DNA of 57,801 bases from Bacillus_CJ salitolerans (GTDB lineage Bacteria; Bacillota; Bacilli; Bacillales; SA4), in assembly GCF_042680805.1 (NCBI RefSeq), contig NZ_JBHUEM010000013.1:1-57801 (forward strand). Reading direction: 5' to 3'. Of the stretch, positions 41,068 through 49,900 are shown piece after piece. Position 1 is the stretch's first letter. Each line of letters begins with the position of its first letter. The translations under genes were made by a program, and so were the position numbers. Under the pieces are notes generated by a model. That model was not told where the DNA came from. It saw nothing but the letters and a program-made list of their open reading frames with translations, and did no database searches.

Positions 41068-41205
41068 AGGTTACTTCAGATGGTTAAAGAGAATAGTTGT
41101 TATTTTATAATTAGGAAAGAATGTTTTTGCAGAATGGAAAACAAAAATGGTAGGATATTTGTAGAGTTAAACGATATAACATTCTAAATAGGGCCTGATG
41201 AATAA

Positions 41206-42591
41206 ATGGAAGAAAAAGTAAAACGCTTTATAATGAAAAACAATTTGTTGAAACCAAATTCAACAATCATTGTCGGTGTATCAGGTGGTCCTGATTCTCT
41301 CGCATTACTCCATTATTTGTGGGTAAATAGAGAATCTCAAAGCTGGGTGGTCATTGCTGCGCACGTTGATCACATGTTTAGAGGACAAGAATCTGCAGAC
41401 GATATGAGGTTTGTCATTCAATTTTGCTTAGAGAGAGAGATAACCTTCGAAGCGACTCAGATAAATGTTAGGGAATATCAAGAAGAAAATGGCCTCTCTA
41501 GTCAAGTCGCAGCAAGGGAGTGCCGATTCTCTTTTTTTCAAGAGGTAATGAGAAAGTACAAAGCGGATTATGTAGCAGTTGCCCAGCATGGCGATGATCA
41601 AATTGAAACAGTACTGATGCGACTAGTAAGAGGTGGTACAAATAAGTCAATTGCAGGAATACATTCGAAACGCCCATTTGGAGCTGGGTTTATTGTTCGT
41701 CCATTTTTATCATTAACAAAAAAAGAGATTCTTCAATATTGCGAAAATCATTCGTTACAACCTCGAATTGATCCATCCAATCAAAAGGGGATTTATACAA
41801 GAAACCGGTTTCGAAATGAAATCGTTCCTTTTTTGAAAATGGAAAATCCTAATGTACATGTAGCATTTCAACAATTTAGTGAACAATTACTAGAAGATGA
41901 ATATGTTTTAGAGGAATTAACAAAAGAAAAGATGAATACAGTAATTAAAAAGCGGGAAATAGACTATATCGAAATCTCTATCGATATGTTTCTAGCCTTG
42001 CCTATTTCTTTACAAAGAAGGTCACTTCATCTAATATTAAACTATCTTTATGAAACACGGCCTAGTTCTTTAAGTAACATACATATAGAACAAGTTTTTA
42101 AACTACTAAAGAGTAATCAACCATCCGGATCTCTTCATTTTCCAAATAGCTTGTTTGTAAACCGGTCATATCAAACCTGTATGTTTACATTTAAAAAGGA
42201 AAAAATACTTACATATGAATACCCTCTTCAAAAAGAGGACAAGATTCAACTACCGAATGGTGATGTTTTATGGAGTGAGCTTCACTCTGATTACCCCTCG
42301 AAGCTGAGTAATGATCTATTCGTTCTTCCTTCCGAAAAAATTGAATTTCCTCTCACTGTTCGTACTAGAAAACAGGGAGATAAATTGGAGCTAAAAGGGA
42401 TGAAAGGAACAAAAAAGATAAAAGATATCTTTATTGATGAAAAAGTTCCTTTAGTAGACAGGGAAACATGGCCCATTGTGGTAGACAATGAGGGGACGAT
42501 TTTATGGCTACCTGGCCTTAAGAAATCTAGACATGAATCTGCTAGAGAAGAATCATCACTGTATGCAATATTATTTTATCAAAGGCATTGA
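41206..42591 (+). CDS. tilS: tRNA(Ile)-lysidine synthetase
   Basis: 461-residue N-type ATP pyrophosphatase. It converts C34 of tRNA-Ile(CAU) to lysidine, changing both its codon and amino acid identity; essential. The PP-loop SGGPDS is at 26-31; AAHVDHMFRG, HHGDDQ-like QHGDDQIETVLMRL and the C-terminal KGMKGTKKIKDIFIDEKVP domain are typical. ATG 41206 lacks a strong Shine-Dalgarno. In B. subtilis tilS and hprT act together as regulators of ftsH transcription, and the same order tilS-hprT-ftsH is kept here. Confidence 0.95.
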   Translation: MEEKVKRFIMKNNLLKPNSTIIVGVSGGPDSLALLHYLWVNRESQSWVVIAAHVDHMFRGQESADDMRFVIQFCLEREITFEATQINVREYQEENGLSSQVAARECRFSFFQEVMRKYKADYVAVAQHGDDQIETVLMRLVRGGTNKSIAGIHSKRPFGAGFIVRPFLSLTKKEILQYCENHSLQPRIDPSNQKGIYTRNRFRNEIVPFLKMENPNVHVAFQQFSEQLLEDEYVLEELTKEKMNTVIKKREIDYIEISIDMFLALPISLQRRSLHLILNYLYETRPSSLSNIHIEQVFKLLKSNQPSGSLHFPNSLFVNRSYQTCMFTFKKEKILTYEYPLQKEDKIQLPNGDVLWSELHSDYPSKLSNDLFVLPSEKIEFPLTVRTRKQGDKLELKGMKGTKKIKDIFIDEKVPLVDRETWPIVVDNEGTILWLPGLKKSRHESAREESSLYAILFYQRH

Positions 42592-42613
42592 AACTTCTAG
42601 GAGGACCATACGT

Positions 42614-43156
42614 ATGCATGAAGAAATTGAAAAGGTATTGATTTCAGAAGAACAAATTCAACAAAAGATTAGAGAACTTGGAGTAGAGCTAACAAAGGAA
42701 TATGAAGGGAGATTTCCATTATTAGTAGGTGTCTTAAAAGGGGCTATGCCATTTATGGGTGACCTTTTAAAAAGAATTGATACACACTTAGAGATGGATT
42801 TCATGGATGTTTCCAGTTACGGGAATACAACGGTTTCTTCTGGAGAGGTAAAAATTATTAAGGATTTAGACACTTCAGTGGAAGGACGAGATATTTTAAT
42901 TATTGAGGATATCATTGATAGTGGGTTAACGTTAAGCTATCTCGTTGAGCTTTTTAAGTATAGAAAAGCAAAATCAATAAAAATCGTTACTCTTCTAGAT
43001 AAACCTACTGGGCGAAAGGCTAAAATAAAAGCTGATTTTGTTGGCTTTGAGGTTCCAGATGCTTTTGTTGTAGGCTATGGTTTAGATTATGCTGAAAAAT
43101 ATCGCAATTTACCTTATATTGGAGTTCTTAAGCCTGAAATGTATCAAAATGCATAA
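42614..43156 (+). CDS. hprT: Hypoxanthine phosphoribosyltransferase
   Basis: 180-residue purine-salvage enzyme that makes IMP or GMP from the free base and PRPP. The PRPP motif is in DILIIEDIIDSGLTLS (Glu98-Asp99), and FMDVSSYGNTTVSSGEVKI is the flexible loop. ATG 42614 is eight bases after AGGAGGA; a frame extending 126 bases upstream overlaps tilS and has no separate ribosome site. It lies 22 bases after the tilS stop. Confidence 0.96.
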   Translation: MHEEIEKVLISEEQIQQKIRELGVELTKEYEGRFPLLVGVLKGAMPFMGDLLKRIDTHLEMDFMDVSSYGNTTVSSGEVKIIKDLDTSVEGRDILIIEDIIDSGLTLSYLVELFKYRKAKSIKIVTLLDKPTGRKAKIKADFVGFEVPDAFVVGYGLDYAEKYRNLPYIGVLKPEMYQNA

Positions 43157-43170
43157 TAAGGGCTCTTTAG

Positions 43171-43200
43171 TTGAATTGGAATGTTTTTCTATGGTACTAT
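43171..43200 (+). promoter_or_regulatory. Candidate sigma-A promoter of ftsH
   Basis: TTGAAT (43171-43176), 18 bp, TACTAT (43195-43200) preceded by TGG as an extended -10, 38 bp before the ftsH ATG. Confidence 0.45.
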
Positions 43201-43237
43201 TTAATATAGTTTGTTCGCTCGAGGGAGGAGGTAAGTG

Positions 43238-45160
43238 ATGAATCGGATCTTCCGTAATACTATTTTCTATTTATTAATCTTTTTAGTTGTAATTGGAGTA
43301 GTAAGCTTCTTTAATGGTTCAAACCAAAAAACAGAAACATTAACATACGATACTTTTATTCATCACCTTGAGGCTGGTGAAGTCTCTGAAATTGCCATGC
43401 GGCCTGAACGAGGAGTGTTTGAGGTTCGCGGGAAATTAAAGACATATAATGAAGATCAATCCTTTATTACATATGTAACAAATAGTCCTCAAGCTTTAGA
43501 GAGAATTGAAACCCTAGCTTCTCAGGCAGAGGTTGATGTACAACCGGCCGAGGAGACAAGTGGTTGGGTGACGTTTTTCACATCTATTATCCCATTTGTT
43601 ATCATCTTTATCTTATTCTTCTTCTTACTAAACCAAGCTCAAGGCGGTGGAAGCCGTGTCATGAATTTTGGTAAGAGTAAGGCAAAGCTATACAGTGAAG
43701 AAAAGAAAAAGGTTAGATTTAAAGATGTAGCTGGTGCAGATGAAGAGAAGCAAGAGCTAGTGGAAGTTGTAGAATTTTTAAAAGATCCAAGAAAATTTGC
43801 TGAGCTTGGAGCACGTATACCTAAAGGGGTACTATTAGTAGGACCACCAGGTACAGGTAAAACATTACTTGCTCGTGCTGTAGCAGGTGAAGCAGGTGTT
43901 CCATTCTTCTCAATTAGTGGTTCTGACTTTGTAGAGATGTTCGTAGGGGTAGGGGCTTCTCGTGTCCGTGACCTATTTGAAAATGCGAAAAAGAATGCAC
44001 CATGTATTATCTTTATAGATGAAATTGATGCAGTGGGTCGTCAACGTGGAGCTGGTTTAGGTGGGGGTCATGATGAAAGAGAGCAAACCTTAAACCAATT
44101 ACTAGTTGAAATGGATGGATTTGGTGCAAATGAAGGAATTATCATTGTTGCAGCAACGAACCGTCCTGACATTCTTGATCCAGCCCTATTACGTCCAGGA
44201 CGTTTTGATCGTCAAATTACGGTAGATCGACCAGATATTAAAGGTCGTGAAGCTGTATTAAAGGTTCACGCTCGTAATAAACCACTCGCAGACAATGTGG
44301 ATTTAAAATCAATTGCAATGCGTACACCAGGCTTTTCTGGAGCTGACCTTGAAAACTTATTAAATGAAGCAGCATTAGTTGCTGCACGTCAAAATAAGAA
44401 GAAGATTGAACCAGAAGACATCGATGAAGCTACTGATCGAGTTATTGCAGGGCCATCGAAGAAAAGTCGAGTTATCTCTCAAAAGGAGAGAAAAATTGTT
44501 GCGTTCCATGAAGCAGGTCATACCATTATAGGTGTTGTTCTTGATGAAGCAGACACCGTTCATAAAGTAACCATCGTTCCAAGAGGTCAAGCAGGCGGTT
44601 ATGCGGTTATGCTTCCTAAGGAAGACCGCTTCCTTATGACAAAGCCAGAGCTCTTAGATAAAATTACAGGACTATTAGGTGGTCGTGTTGCAGAAGAAAT
44701 CGTTTTTGGAGACGTAAGTACAGGTGCTCATAATGACTTCCAACGTGCAACAGGAATCGCGAGAAAAATGGTAACTGAATATGGAATGAGTGAAAAGCTT
44801 GGTCCGCTTCAGTTTGGTCAAGCACAAGGTGGTCAAGTCTTCTTAGGTCGTGACATCCATAGTGAACAGAACTATAGTGATAAGATTGCTTATGATATTG
44901 ATACAGAAATTCAGCGTATTATTAAGGAATCTTACGAAAGAGCTAGAACGATTTTAACTGAAAATCGCGATAAGCTTGATCTGGTTGCAAATACGTTATT
45001 AGATGTTGAAACGTTAGATGCAGAGCAAATAAGACATTTATTTGATAAAGGTGTTTTACCAGAAAGACCTGAAGCCTCGACCGCTGATGCTAGTGTGAAA
45101 AATGAAGAAGTAAAAGTAAATATTAATACGAAAAAAGAAGAGAATAAAGAAGAAAAGTAG
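43238..45160 (+). CDS. ftsH: ATP-dependent zinc metalloprotease FtsH
   Basis: 640-residue membrane AAA protease. Two membrane helices (about 6-23 and 109-130) flank a small extracellular domain; Walker A GPPGTGKT is at 202-209, the second region of homology (ATNRPDILDPALLRPGRFD) follows, and the zinc site HEAGH is at 424-428. It degrades misfolded membrane proteins and short-lived regulators, and in B. subtilis is needed for sporulation. ATG 43238 is six bases after AGGAGG; GTG 43235 is too close to it. A terminator follows. Confidence 0.97.
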   Translation: MNRIFRNTIFYLLIFLVVIGVVSFFNGSNQKTETLTYDTFIHHLEAGEVSEIAMRPERGVFEVRGKLKTYNEDQSFITYVTNSPQALERIETLASQAEVDVQPAEETSGWVTFFTSIIPFVIIFILFFFLLNQAQGGGSRVMNFGKSKAKLYSEEKKKVRFKDVAGADEEKQELVEVVEFLKDPRKFAELGARIPKGVLLVGPPGTGKTLLARAVAGEAGVPFFSISGSDFVEMFVGVGASRVRDLFENAKKNAPCIIFIDEIDAVGRQRGAGLGGGHDEREQTLNQLLVEMDGFGANEGIIIVAATNRPDILDPALLRPGRFDRQITVDRPDIKGREAVLKVHARNKPLADNVDLKSIAMRTPGFSGADLENLLNEAALVAARQNKKKIEPEDIDEATDRVIAGPSKKSRVISQKERKIVAFHEAGHTIIGVVLDEADTVHKVTIVPRGQAGGYAVMLPKEDRFLMTKPELLDKITGLLGGRVAEEIVFGDVSTGAHNDFQRATGIARKMVTEYGMSEKLGPLQFGQAQGGQVFLGRDIHSEQNYSDKIAYDIDTEIQRIIKESYERARTILTENRDKLDLVANTLLDVETLDAEQIRHLFDKGVLPERPEASTADASVKNEEVKVNINTKKEENKEEK

Positions 45161-45161
45161 A

Positions 45162-45192
45162 AGAAGTTAGGTTATTCCTAGCTTCTTTTTTT
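45162..45192 (+). terminator. Terminator after ftsH
   Basis: AGAAGTTAGG pairs with CCTAGCTTCT (one G-T pair), loop TTATT, then seven T. Confidence 0.9.
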
Positions 45193-45222
45193 AGATAATA
45201 AGGAAGTAAAAGCTTTATATTA

Positions 45223-45435
45223 TCTTATAACGTTGTTATTAGTAATGCGGCATTAGAACAATTGAGGTGAAATTGCAACGATTATGGCAATTTCATCTTA
45301 TTGGATTCAAATTACCCTTGAAGAATAAATGAAAAAGCTCCCTCTTTCTCTTCAGGAACAATTACCATGACCTGCCACATGCAGGATGAAGGTTAGGATC
45401 AGCGAGGCATTATAACAGGGCGTTGTAATCAAAGC
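45223..45435 (+). repeat. Dispersed structured repeat, decayed copy F
   Basis: The left edge CTTATAACGTTGTTATTAGTAATG matches the leader of copies A and C, but the CTCCAGCGCCC core is lost. The internal hairpin survives: TGAGGTGAAATTGC pairs with GCAATTTCATCTTA (45263-45300, loop AACGATTATG), directly alignable with the hairpin of copy D. The right end GCATTATAACAGGGCG is a weak match to the family end. Confidence 0.6.
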
Positions 45436-45566
45436 CTGGCAACATAATTAATGGGGTGCATCGCCCCTTTAGTTCCTTATCGATCTTCTCGAAAGTCAGA
45501 GTGAAATTATGATAAGATGAACTTGATTGAAAAGATAAGATTATACATAAAATGAAGGTGAATTCA
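45436..45566 (+). other. coaX upstream region with a GC-rich hairpin
   Basis: GGGGTG/CGCCCC with loop CAT (45453-45467), followed by TTTAG, is terminator-like but has a short T-run. I see no gene; the coaX ribosome site AAGGTGA lies at the end. Confidence 0.4.
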
Positions 45567-46343
45567 GTGATCTTTGTACTTGATGTAGGAAACACCAACA
45601 CTGTTCTAGGGGTGTTTGATAAGGAAGAGTTAAAATTCCATTGGAGATTTGAAACGAATCGGAATAAAACAGAAGATGAATATGGAATGTTAATAAAATC
45701 ATTTCTTGCACATGAAGGCATTTCCTTTTCTAACATTAAGGGAGTAATTATTTCTTCTGTCGTACCTCCTATTATGTTTGCATTAGAACGAATGTGTGAA
45801 AAATATTTCAGGCTGTCTCCAATAATTGTAGGACCTGGTATCAAAACAGGGTTAAATATTAAATATGAGAATCCAAGAGAGGTTGGGGCAGACCGGATCG
45901 TGAATGCTGTTGCTGGTATTACGTTGTATGGCAGTCCACTTATTATAGTAGACTTTGGGACTGCTACCACCTATTGCTATATTAATGAACATAAGCAATA
46001 TATGGGTGGTGCCATTGCGCCTGGTATCGCCATTTCAACCGAGGCCTTATATTCAAAAGCTGCCAAATTACCACGGATTGAAATTGCCCGGCCAGAAACA
46101 ATTGTAGGAAAGAATACAGTGAGCGCCATGCAGGCAGGTATTGTATACGGGTATGTAGGACAAGTAGAAGGGATTGTTTCGAGGATGAAACAAGAGTCGA
46201 AAACAAATCCTAAAGTTATCGCAACCGGAGGGCTCGCAAATTTAATATCTAAGGAATCATCTATCATTGATATTATTGATCCTTTCCTAACATTAAAGGG
46301 TCTACATATGATTTACTTACGAAATCAAAAAAATAATGATTGA
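45567..46343 (+). CDS. coaX: Type III pantothenate kinase
   Basis: 258-residue ASKHA-fold kinase that phosphorylates pantothenate, the first step to coenzyme A. DVGNTNT (from Asp6), GADRIVNAVAG, VDFGTATTY and GGAIAPGI are the family motifs. GTG 45567 follows AAGGTGA and gives (M)IFVLDVGNTNT as in relatives; an ATG at 45552 overlaps the ribosome site and is rejected. The same position, after ftsH and before hslO, is kept in B. subtilis. Confidence 0.95.
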   Translation: MIFVLDVGNTNTVLGVFDKEELKFHWRFETNRNKTEDEYGMLIKSFLAHEGISFSNIKGVIISSVVPPIMFALERMCEKYFRLSPIIVGPGIKTGLNIKYENPREVGADRIVNAVAGITLYGSPLIIVDFGTATTYCYINEHKQYMGGAIAPGIAISTEALYSKAAKLPRIEIARPETIVGKNTVSAMQAGIVYGYVGQVEGIVSRMKQESKTNPKVIATGGLANLISKESSIIDIIDPFLTLKGLHMIYLRNQKNND

Positions 46344-46363
46344 TACTGAAGGGAGTCTTTACA

Positions 46364-47242
46364 TTGTCAGATTATTTAGTTAGAGCATTAGCATATGATG
46401 GACAAGTACGTGCTTTTGCAGTTAGATCAACAGAAACGGTATCTGAGGCGCAAAAAAAACATGATACTTGGCCAACGGCTTCGGCAGCACTAGGGCGTGC
46501 GATGTCAGCAGGGGTTATGATGGGAGCAATGTTAAAAGGAAATGACAAATTAACGATCAAAATTGCTGGAGGAGGCCCTATCGGAACGATTATCGTAGAT
46601 AGTGACGGAAAAGGGCATGTTCGTGGATATGTAACGAATCCTCATGTGCATTTTGATCTAAATAAGTTTGGTAAATTAGATGTAGCTAGAGCTGTCGGGA
46701 CAGATGGAATGCTAACGGTTGTGAAGGATCTTGGATTACGTGACCATTTTACCGGTCAAGTACCAATTGTTTCAGGTGAATTAGGAGAGGATTTCACTTA
46801 TTATTTTGCATCATCTGAACAAATTCCTTCATCAGTAGGGGTAGGAGTGCTCGTAAACCCTGATAACTCAATCTTAGCAGCTGGTGGATTTATTATTCAG
46901 CTATTACCTGGTACAAATAATAAAACCATTGAAGCTATTGAAAAACGTCTATCAACGATAGAGCCTATTTCAAAGCTTATTCAAAAAGGATTATCACCAG
47001 AAGAGATCTTAGTCGAGGTACTAGGTGATAACGGAGTAAAAATACTCGATAAAATGTCGATTAATTTTCATTGCCATTGTTCAAAAGAGCGAATTGAAAA
47101 TGCAATTCAAAGTTTAGGGAGAGAAGAAATAGAGGATATGATAGAAAAAGAAGGAATGGCGGAAGCACAATGCCATTTTTGTAATGAAACCTATCACTTA
47201 TCAAAAGAGGAATTGACTTCCTTACTGCCTGAAGAAAAATAA
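46364..47242 (+). CDS. hslO: Redox-regulated chaperone Hsp33
   Basis: 292-residue holdase chaperone switched on by oxidation. The zinc/disulfide centre is CxC (Cys237, Cys239, in FHCHCSKE) plus CxxC (Cys270, Cys273, in CHFCNE), all four cysteines present. The core domain carries GGGPIGTIIVDSDGKG and SSVGVGVLVNPD. I start at TTG 46364, eight bases after AAGGGAG, giving (M)SDYLVRALAYDG; an earlier start would overlap coaX and lacks a ribosome site. Confidence 0.95.
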   Translation: MSDYLVRALAYDGQVRAFAVRSTETVSEAQKKHDTWPTASAALGRAMSAGVMMGAMLKGNDKLTIKIAGGGPIGTIIVDSDGKGHVRGYVTNPHVHFDLNKFGKLDVARAVGTDGMLTVVKDLGLRDHFTGQVPIVSGELGEDFTYYFASSEQIPSSVGVGVLVNPDNSILAAGGFIIQLLPGTNNKTIEAIEKRLSTIEPISKLIQKGLSPEEILVEVLGDNGVKILDKMSINFHCHCSKERIENAIQSLGREEIEDMIEKEGMAEAQCHFCNETYHLSKEELTSLLPEEK

Positions 47243-47266
47243 GTGCTAAATGGGGAGTGGAAACGC

Positions 47267-48178
47267 ATGGCTAACAAAGGGTTGTGGATGATTATTTTTG
47301 CCCTAGTTGTAACAAATTGTTTGTCACTAGGATTTTTATATAAGGAAAAGGGGAATCAAGTTGAAATGCCAGCTTCAGTTGAAACAGCTTCTACGATTGC
47401 TGCAGAAGTTGTTGCTACTGTTGGTGATGAAAATATTACCCAGCAAGAATGGTTGCATGAGCTTGAGCAGTTATATGGAAAAGAGACGTTAAAAGAAATC
47501 ATTAATCGGAAAGTGATTTATCAGCTAGCTGATAAATATAATGTATCAATATCTGATGAAGTAATTGATCAAGAAATGACCATGATAAGGGCAATGTATA
47601 ACTCAATGGACCATGAGCAATTAATGGATGAAACGGAATGGAGGACCCAACTGGAGTATACTCTCCTACTCGAAGAAATTCTTACGAAAGACGTTACCAT
47701 TACAGAAGACCTCATTCAAGATTTTTATGAAGAAAACCAAACGTTATATGAAATACCGGATTCATACCATTTGTCACACATAATCGTTGAAACAAAGGAA
47801 GAGGCGAATGAGGTAATCAAGGAATTAGAAAATGGGTCAGATTTCTCCGTTCTAGCTATGGAGCGTTCAATAGATGAATTCTCATCAAATCAAGGCGGAG
47901 ACTTAGGATTTATTACGAAAGAAAGCGGTTATCTTCCAAACGAATACGTAGATGCTTTATCCTCACTTAAAGAAAACCAATGGTATCAACCAATTAAAGT
48001 GAATGAAGGCTATGCTATCCTTTATTTACATGAAACAGTCGTTGGGAAAAATTATTCCTTTGAAGAAGTTAAAGATCACATTCGCAGACAATTAGCTCTC
48101 GGACAAATGGAAGGAAAAGTGACGGCAGAGCAGTTTTGGGATGAGATTGAGGTGAATTGGTTTTACGAGTCGAAATGA
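47267..48178 (+). CDS. yacD: PrsA-like peptidyl-prolyl isomerase YacD
   Basis: 303-residue membrane-anchored parvulin. A single hydrophobic segment at residues 5-26 is an uncleaved anchor (no lipobox is evident). A SurA-like N-terminal chaperone region precedes the parvulin domain (about 165-265, SYHLSHIIVETKEEANEV and GGDLGFITKESGYLPNEY). It likely assists folding of exported proteins outside the membrane. ATG 47267 follows GGGGAGTGG; GTG 47243 abuts the hslO stop and is less likely. Confidence 0.88.
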   Translation: MANKGLWMIIFALVVTNCLSLGFLYKEKGNQVEMPASVETASTIAAEVVATVGDENITQQEWLHELEQLYGKETLKEIINRKVIYQLADKYNVSISDEVIDQEMTMIRAMYNSMDHEQLMDETEWRTQLEYTLLLEEILTKDVTITEDLIQDFYEENQTLYEIPDSYHLSHIIVETKEEANEVIKELENGSDFSVLAMERSIDEFSSNQGGDLGFITKESGYLPNEYVDALSSLKENQWYQPIKVNEGYAILYLHETVVGKNYSFEEVKDHIRRQLALGQMEGKVTAEQFWDEIEVNWFYESK

Positions 48179-48253
48179 TTGACAATTCAAACAGCTTTTG
48201 TTAAGTTTTATAAAAACCTATCAAAATACTAGGGTTTAAGGGAGTGGAAGAGA

Positions 48254-49180
48254 GTGAAAGTGGCAAATTCGATAACAGAACTTATTGGTGAGACTCCTAT
48301 TATAAAATTAAACAAAATTGTCGATGAAAACATGGCAGACGTATATTTGAAGCTTGAGTTCATGAATCCTGGAAGTAGTGTCAAGGATCGTATAGCCTTA
48401 GCAATGATTGAAGCAGCTGAAAAGGATGGTACATTAAAGTCAGGAGATACCATTATCGAACCAACTAGTGGGAACACCGGAATTGGTTTAGCTATGGTGG
48501 CAGCTGCAAAAGGATATAAATTAATTGTTTCCATGCCAGAGACGATGAGTTTAGAAAGAAGGAACTTACTACGAGCGTTTGGTGCTGAGTTAGTTTTAAC
48601 ACCAGGACCAGAAGGTATGAATGGGGCGGTAACGAAAGCAGAAGAGCTAGCTAAAGAACATGGTTATTTTATGCCACAGCAATTCAAAAATTTAGCTAAT
48701 CCGGAGGTTCACAGGCTGACTACGGGACCAGAAATTGCTAAGCAAATGGGTGATATAGGGCTAGATGCATTTATTTCTGGAATCGGTACGGGTGGAACAA
48801 TTACAGGTGCAGGTGAGGTTTTGAAAGAACACTTCCCTGGTATTAAGCTATATGCTGTTGAACCTGCTGACTCCCCGATACTTGCAGGTGGAAAACCAGG
48901 TCCACATAAAATCCAAGGAATCGGTGCGAATTTTGTGCCTGAAATATTAAACACATCAATTTATAACGAGATTATTCATGTGAAAAATGAAGAGGCATTT
49001 GATTATGCTAGACGTGCAGCGCGTGAAGAAGGTATTCTTGGTGGAATTTCTTCAGGTGCAGCAATTTTCGCTGCTTTAAAAGTAGCAAAGGAACTTGGGC
49101 AAGGCAAAAAAGTGTTAGCCATCATACCAAGTAATGGGGAGAGGTATTTAAGTACTCCTCTGTATCAATTTGAAGAGTAA
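48254..49180 (+). CDS. cysK: O-acetylserine (thiol)-lyase A
   Basis: 308-residue PLP enzyme that makes cysteine from O-acetylserine and sulfide. The Schiff-base lysine is Lys44 in NPGSSVKDRIA; EPTSGNTGIGLAM binds substrate; GTGGTITGAGEVLKE holds the PLP phosphate. It starts at GTG 48254, nine bases after GGAG; a second GTG two codons later is possible. In B. subtilis cysteine genes including cysK are controlled by CymR with CysK as co-repressor; I see no clear CymR site in the 75-base gap. A strong terminator follows. Confidence 0.95.
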   Translation: MKVANSITELIGETPIIKLNKIVDENMADVYLKLEFMNPGSSVKDRIALAMIEAAEKDGTLKSGDTIIEPTSGNTGIGLAMVAAAKGYKLIVSMPETMSLERRNLLRAFGAELVLTPGPEGMNGAVTKAEELAKEHGYFMPQQFKNLANPEVHRLTTGPEIAKQMGDIGLDAFISGIGTGGTITGAGEVLKEHFPGIKLYAVEPADSPILAGGKPGPHKIQGIGANFVPEILNTSIYNEIIHVKNEEAFDYARRAAREEGILGGISSGAAIFAALKVAKELGQGKKVLAIIPSNGERYLSTPLYQFEE

Positions 49181-49207
49181 CAGAAAAAGCAACCATTTGG
49201 GTTGTCA

Positions 49208-49238
49208 GGCTGTCGAGACATTCTCGACAGCCATTTTT
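49208..49238 (+). terminator. Terminator after cysK
   Basis: Perfect 11-bp stem GGCTGTCGAGA/TCTCGACAGCC, loop CAT, then ATTTTT. Confidence 0.9.
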
Positions 49239-49346
49239 AACTTTCTGACAACTTAGACGGCGTTGTATATATAGTAATCAGGAATGATACATATTGAATC
49301 TAGAAAAAAGGAAGAACACTCTACAACATTTCCATGAACTGCTTTC

Positions 49347-49490
49347 TATTGGATATGATGCGGTTTGCCAAGTGAAATATGTGCGTGAGCGCGGTCTATT
49401 GGACATTTTGGTGTGGCTTGACGTGTGACATATCCAATAAGTGGTTTTCGTCGACTTATTATTGTGAATTTATGTGTGAAATGTCCAATA
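49347..49490. repeat. Interleaved inverted repeats around TTGGAYAT
   Basis: Four related motifs: TATTGGATATG (49347-49357), TATTGGACATTT (49397-49408), CATATCCAATA (49429-49439) and AAATGTCCAATA (49479-49490). The first is the exact complement of the third and the second of the fourth, in an interleaved order. The last two are also embedded in a direct repeat GTGTGAMATRTCCAATA. No coding frame fits. It could be a relic of a mobile element or a binding array. Confidence 0.7.
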
Positions 49491-49585
49491 TCAGGGTTTA
49501 CTATTTTGAATGAGATTTTTCATTAAGTCGGCAACCATTTTGGTTGTTTTTTTATAACTTAAGAAAGCAGTTTCTGATGTTTAGT

Positions 49586-49760
49586 TTATACAATGTTACT
49601 GATAAATCCAGCTCCAGCGCCCAGCCAGATCATGCCATTTCATCCTACTCGAGGGAAAAAGAAAAATCACTTTTTCCTTGTTCAAAAAGGGGCAAACCAC
49701 CCTTTTTTTCATGACAGTACATTCGCTCTACCTTAGGCTAAACGGGGCGCCCTAAGCCTT
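49586..49760 (+). repeat. Dispersed structured repeat, copy E
   Basis: Left end TTTATACAATGTTACTG then AATCCAGCTCCAGCGCCCAG, right end CCTTAGGCTAAACGGGGCGC. Outer stem AGCGCC (49616-49621) with GGCGC side at 49745-49750, plus AGCC with GGCT. The left arm of the internal hairpin is deleted relative to copy D, but GCCATTTCATCCTACTCGAG remains, and GGAAAAAG/CTTTTTCC forms a second hairpin. It follows cysK and precedes pabB. Confidence 0.8.
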
Positions 49761-49841
49761 TTGATCAAAAACACCTGTTATTAGTAAATACTAATACGAA
49801 GACATCATGTGTGATTCATATGAATTTGAGTATGAAAATGA

Positions 49842-49869
49842 TGTTCACTTTCCATGAATCATGTACAAT
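49842..49869 (+). promoter_or_regulatory. Candidate promoter of the folate operon
   Basis: TGTTCA (49842-49847), 16 bp, TACAAT (49864-49869), 31 bp before the pabB ATG. The -35 is weak. Confidence 0.35.
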
Positions 49870-49900
49870 AGTAAAAGAGTGAATGAAGGGGTGTGTTTTT

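Noticed and set aside
48179..48253. Sigma-A promoter with TTGACA at 48179 for cysK
   Set aside because: The -35 is perfect but the nearest good -10 (TATAAA at 48209) would need a 24-bp spacer.
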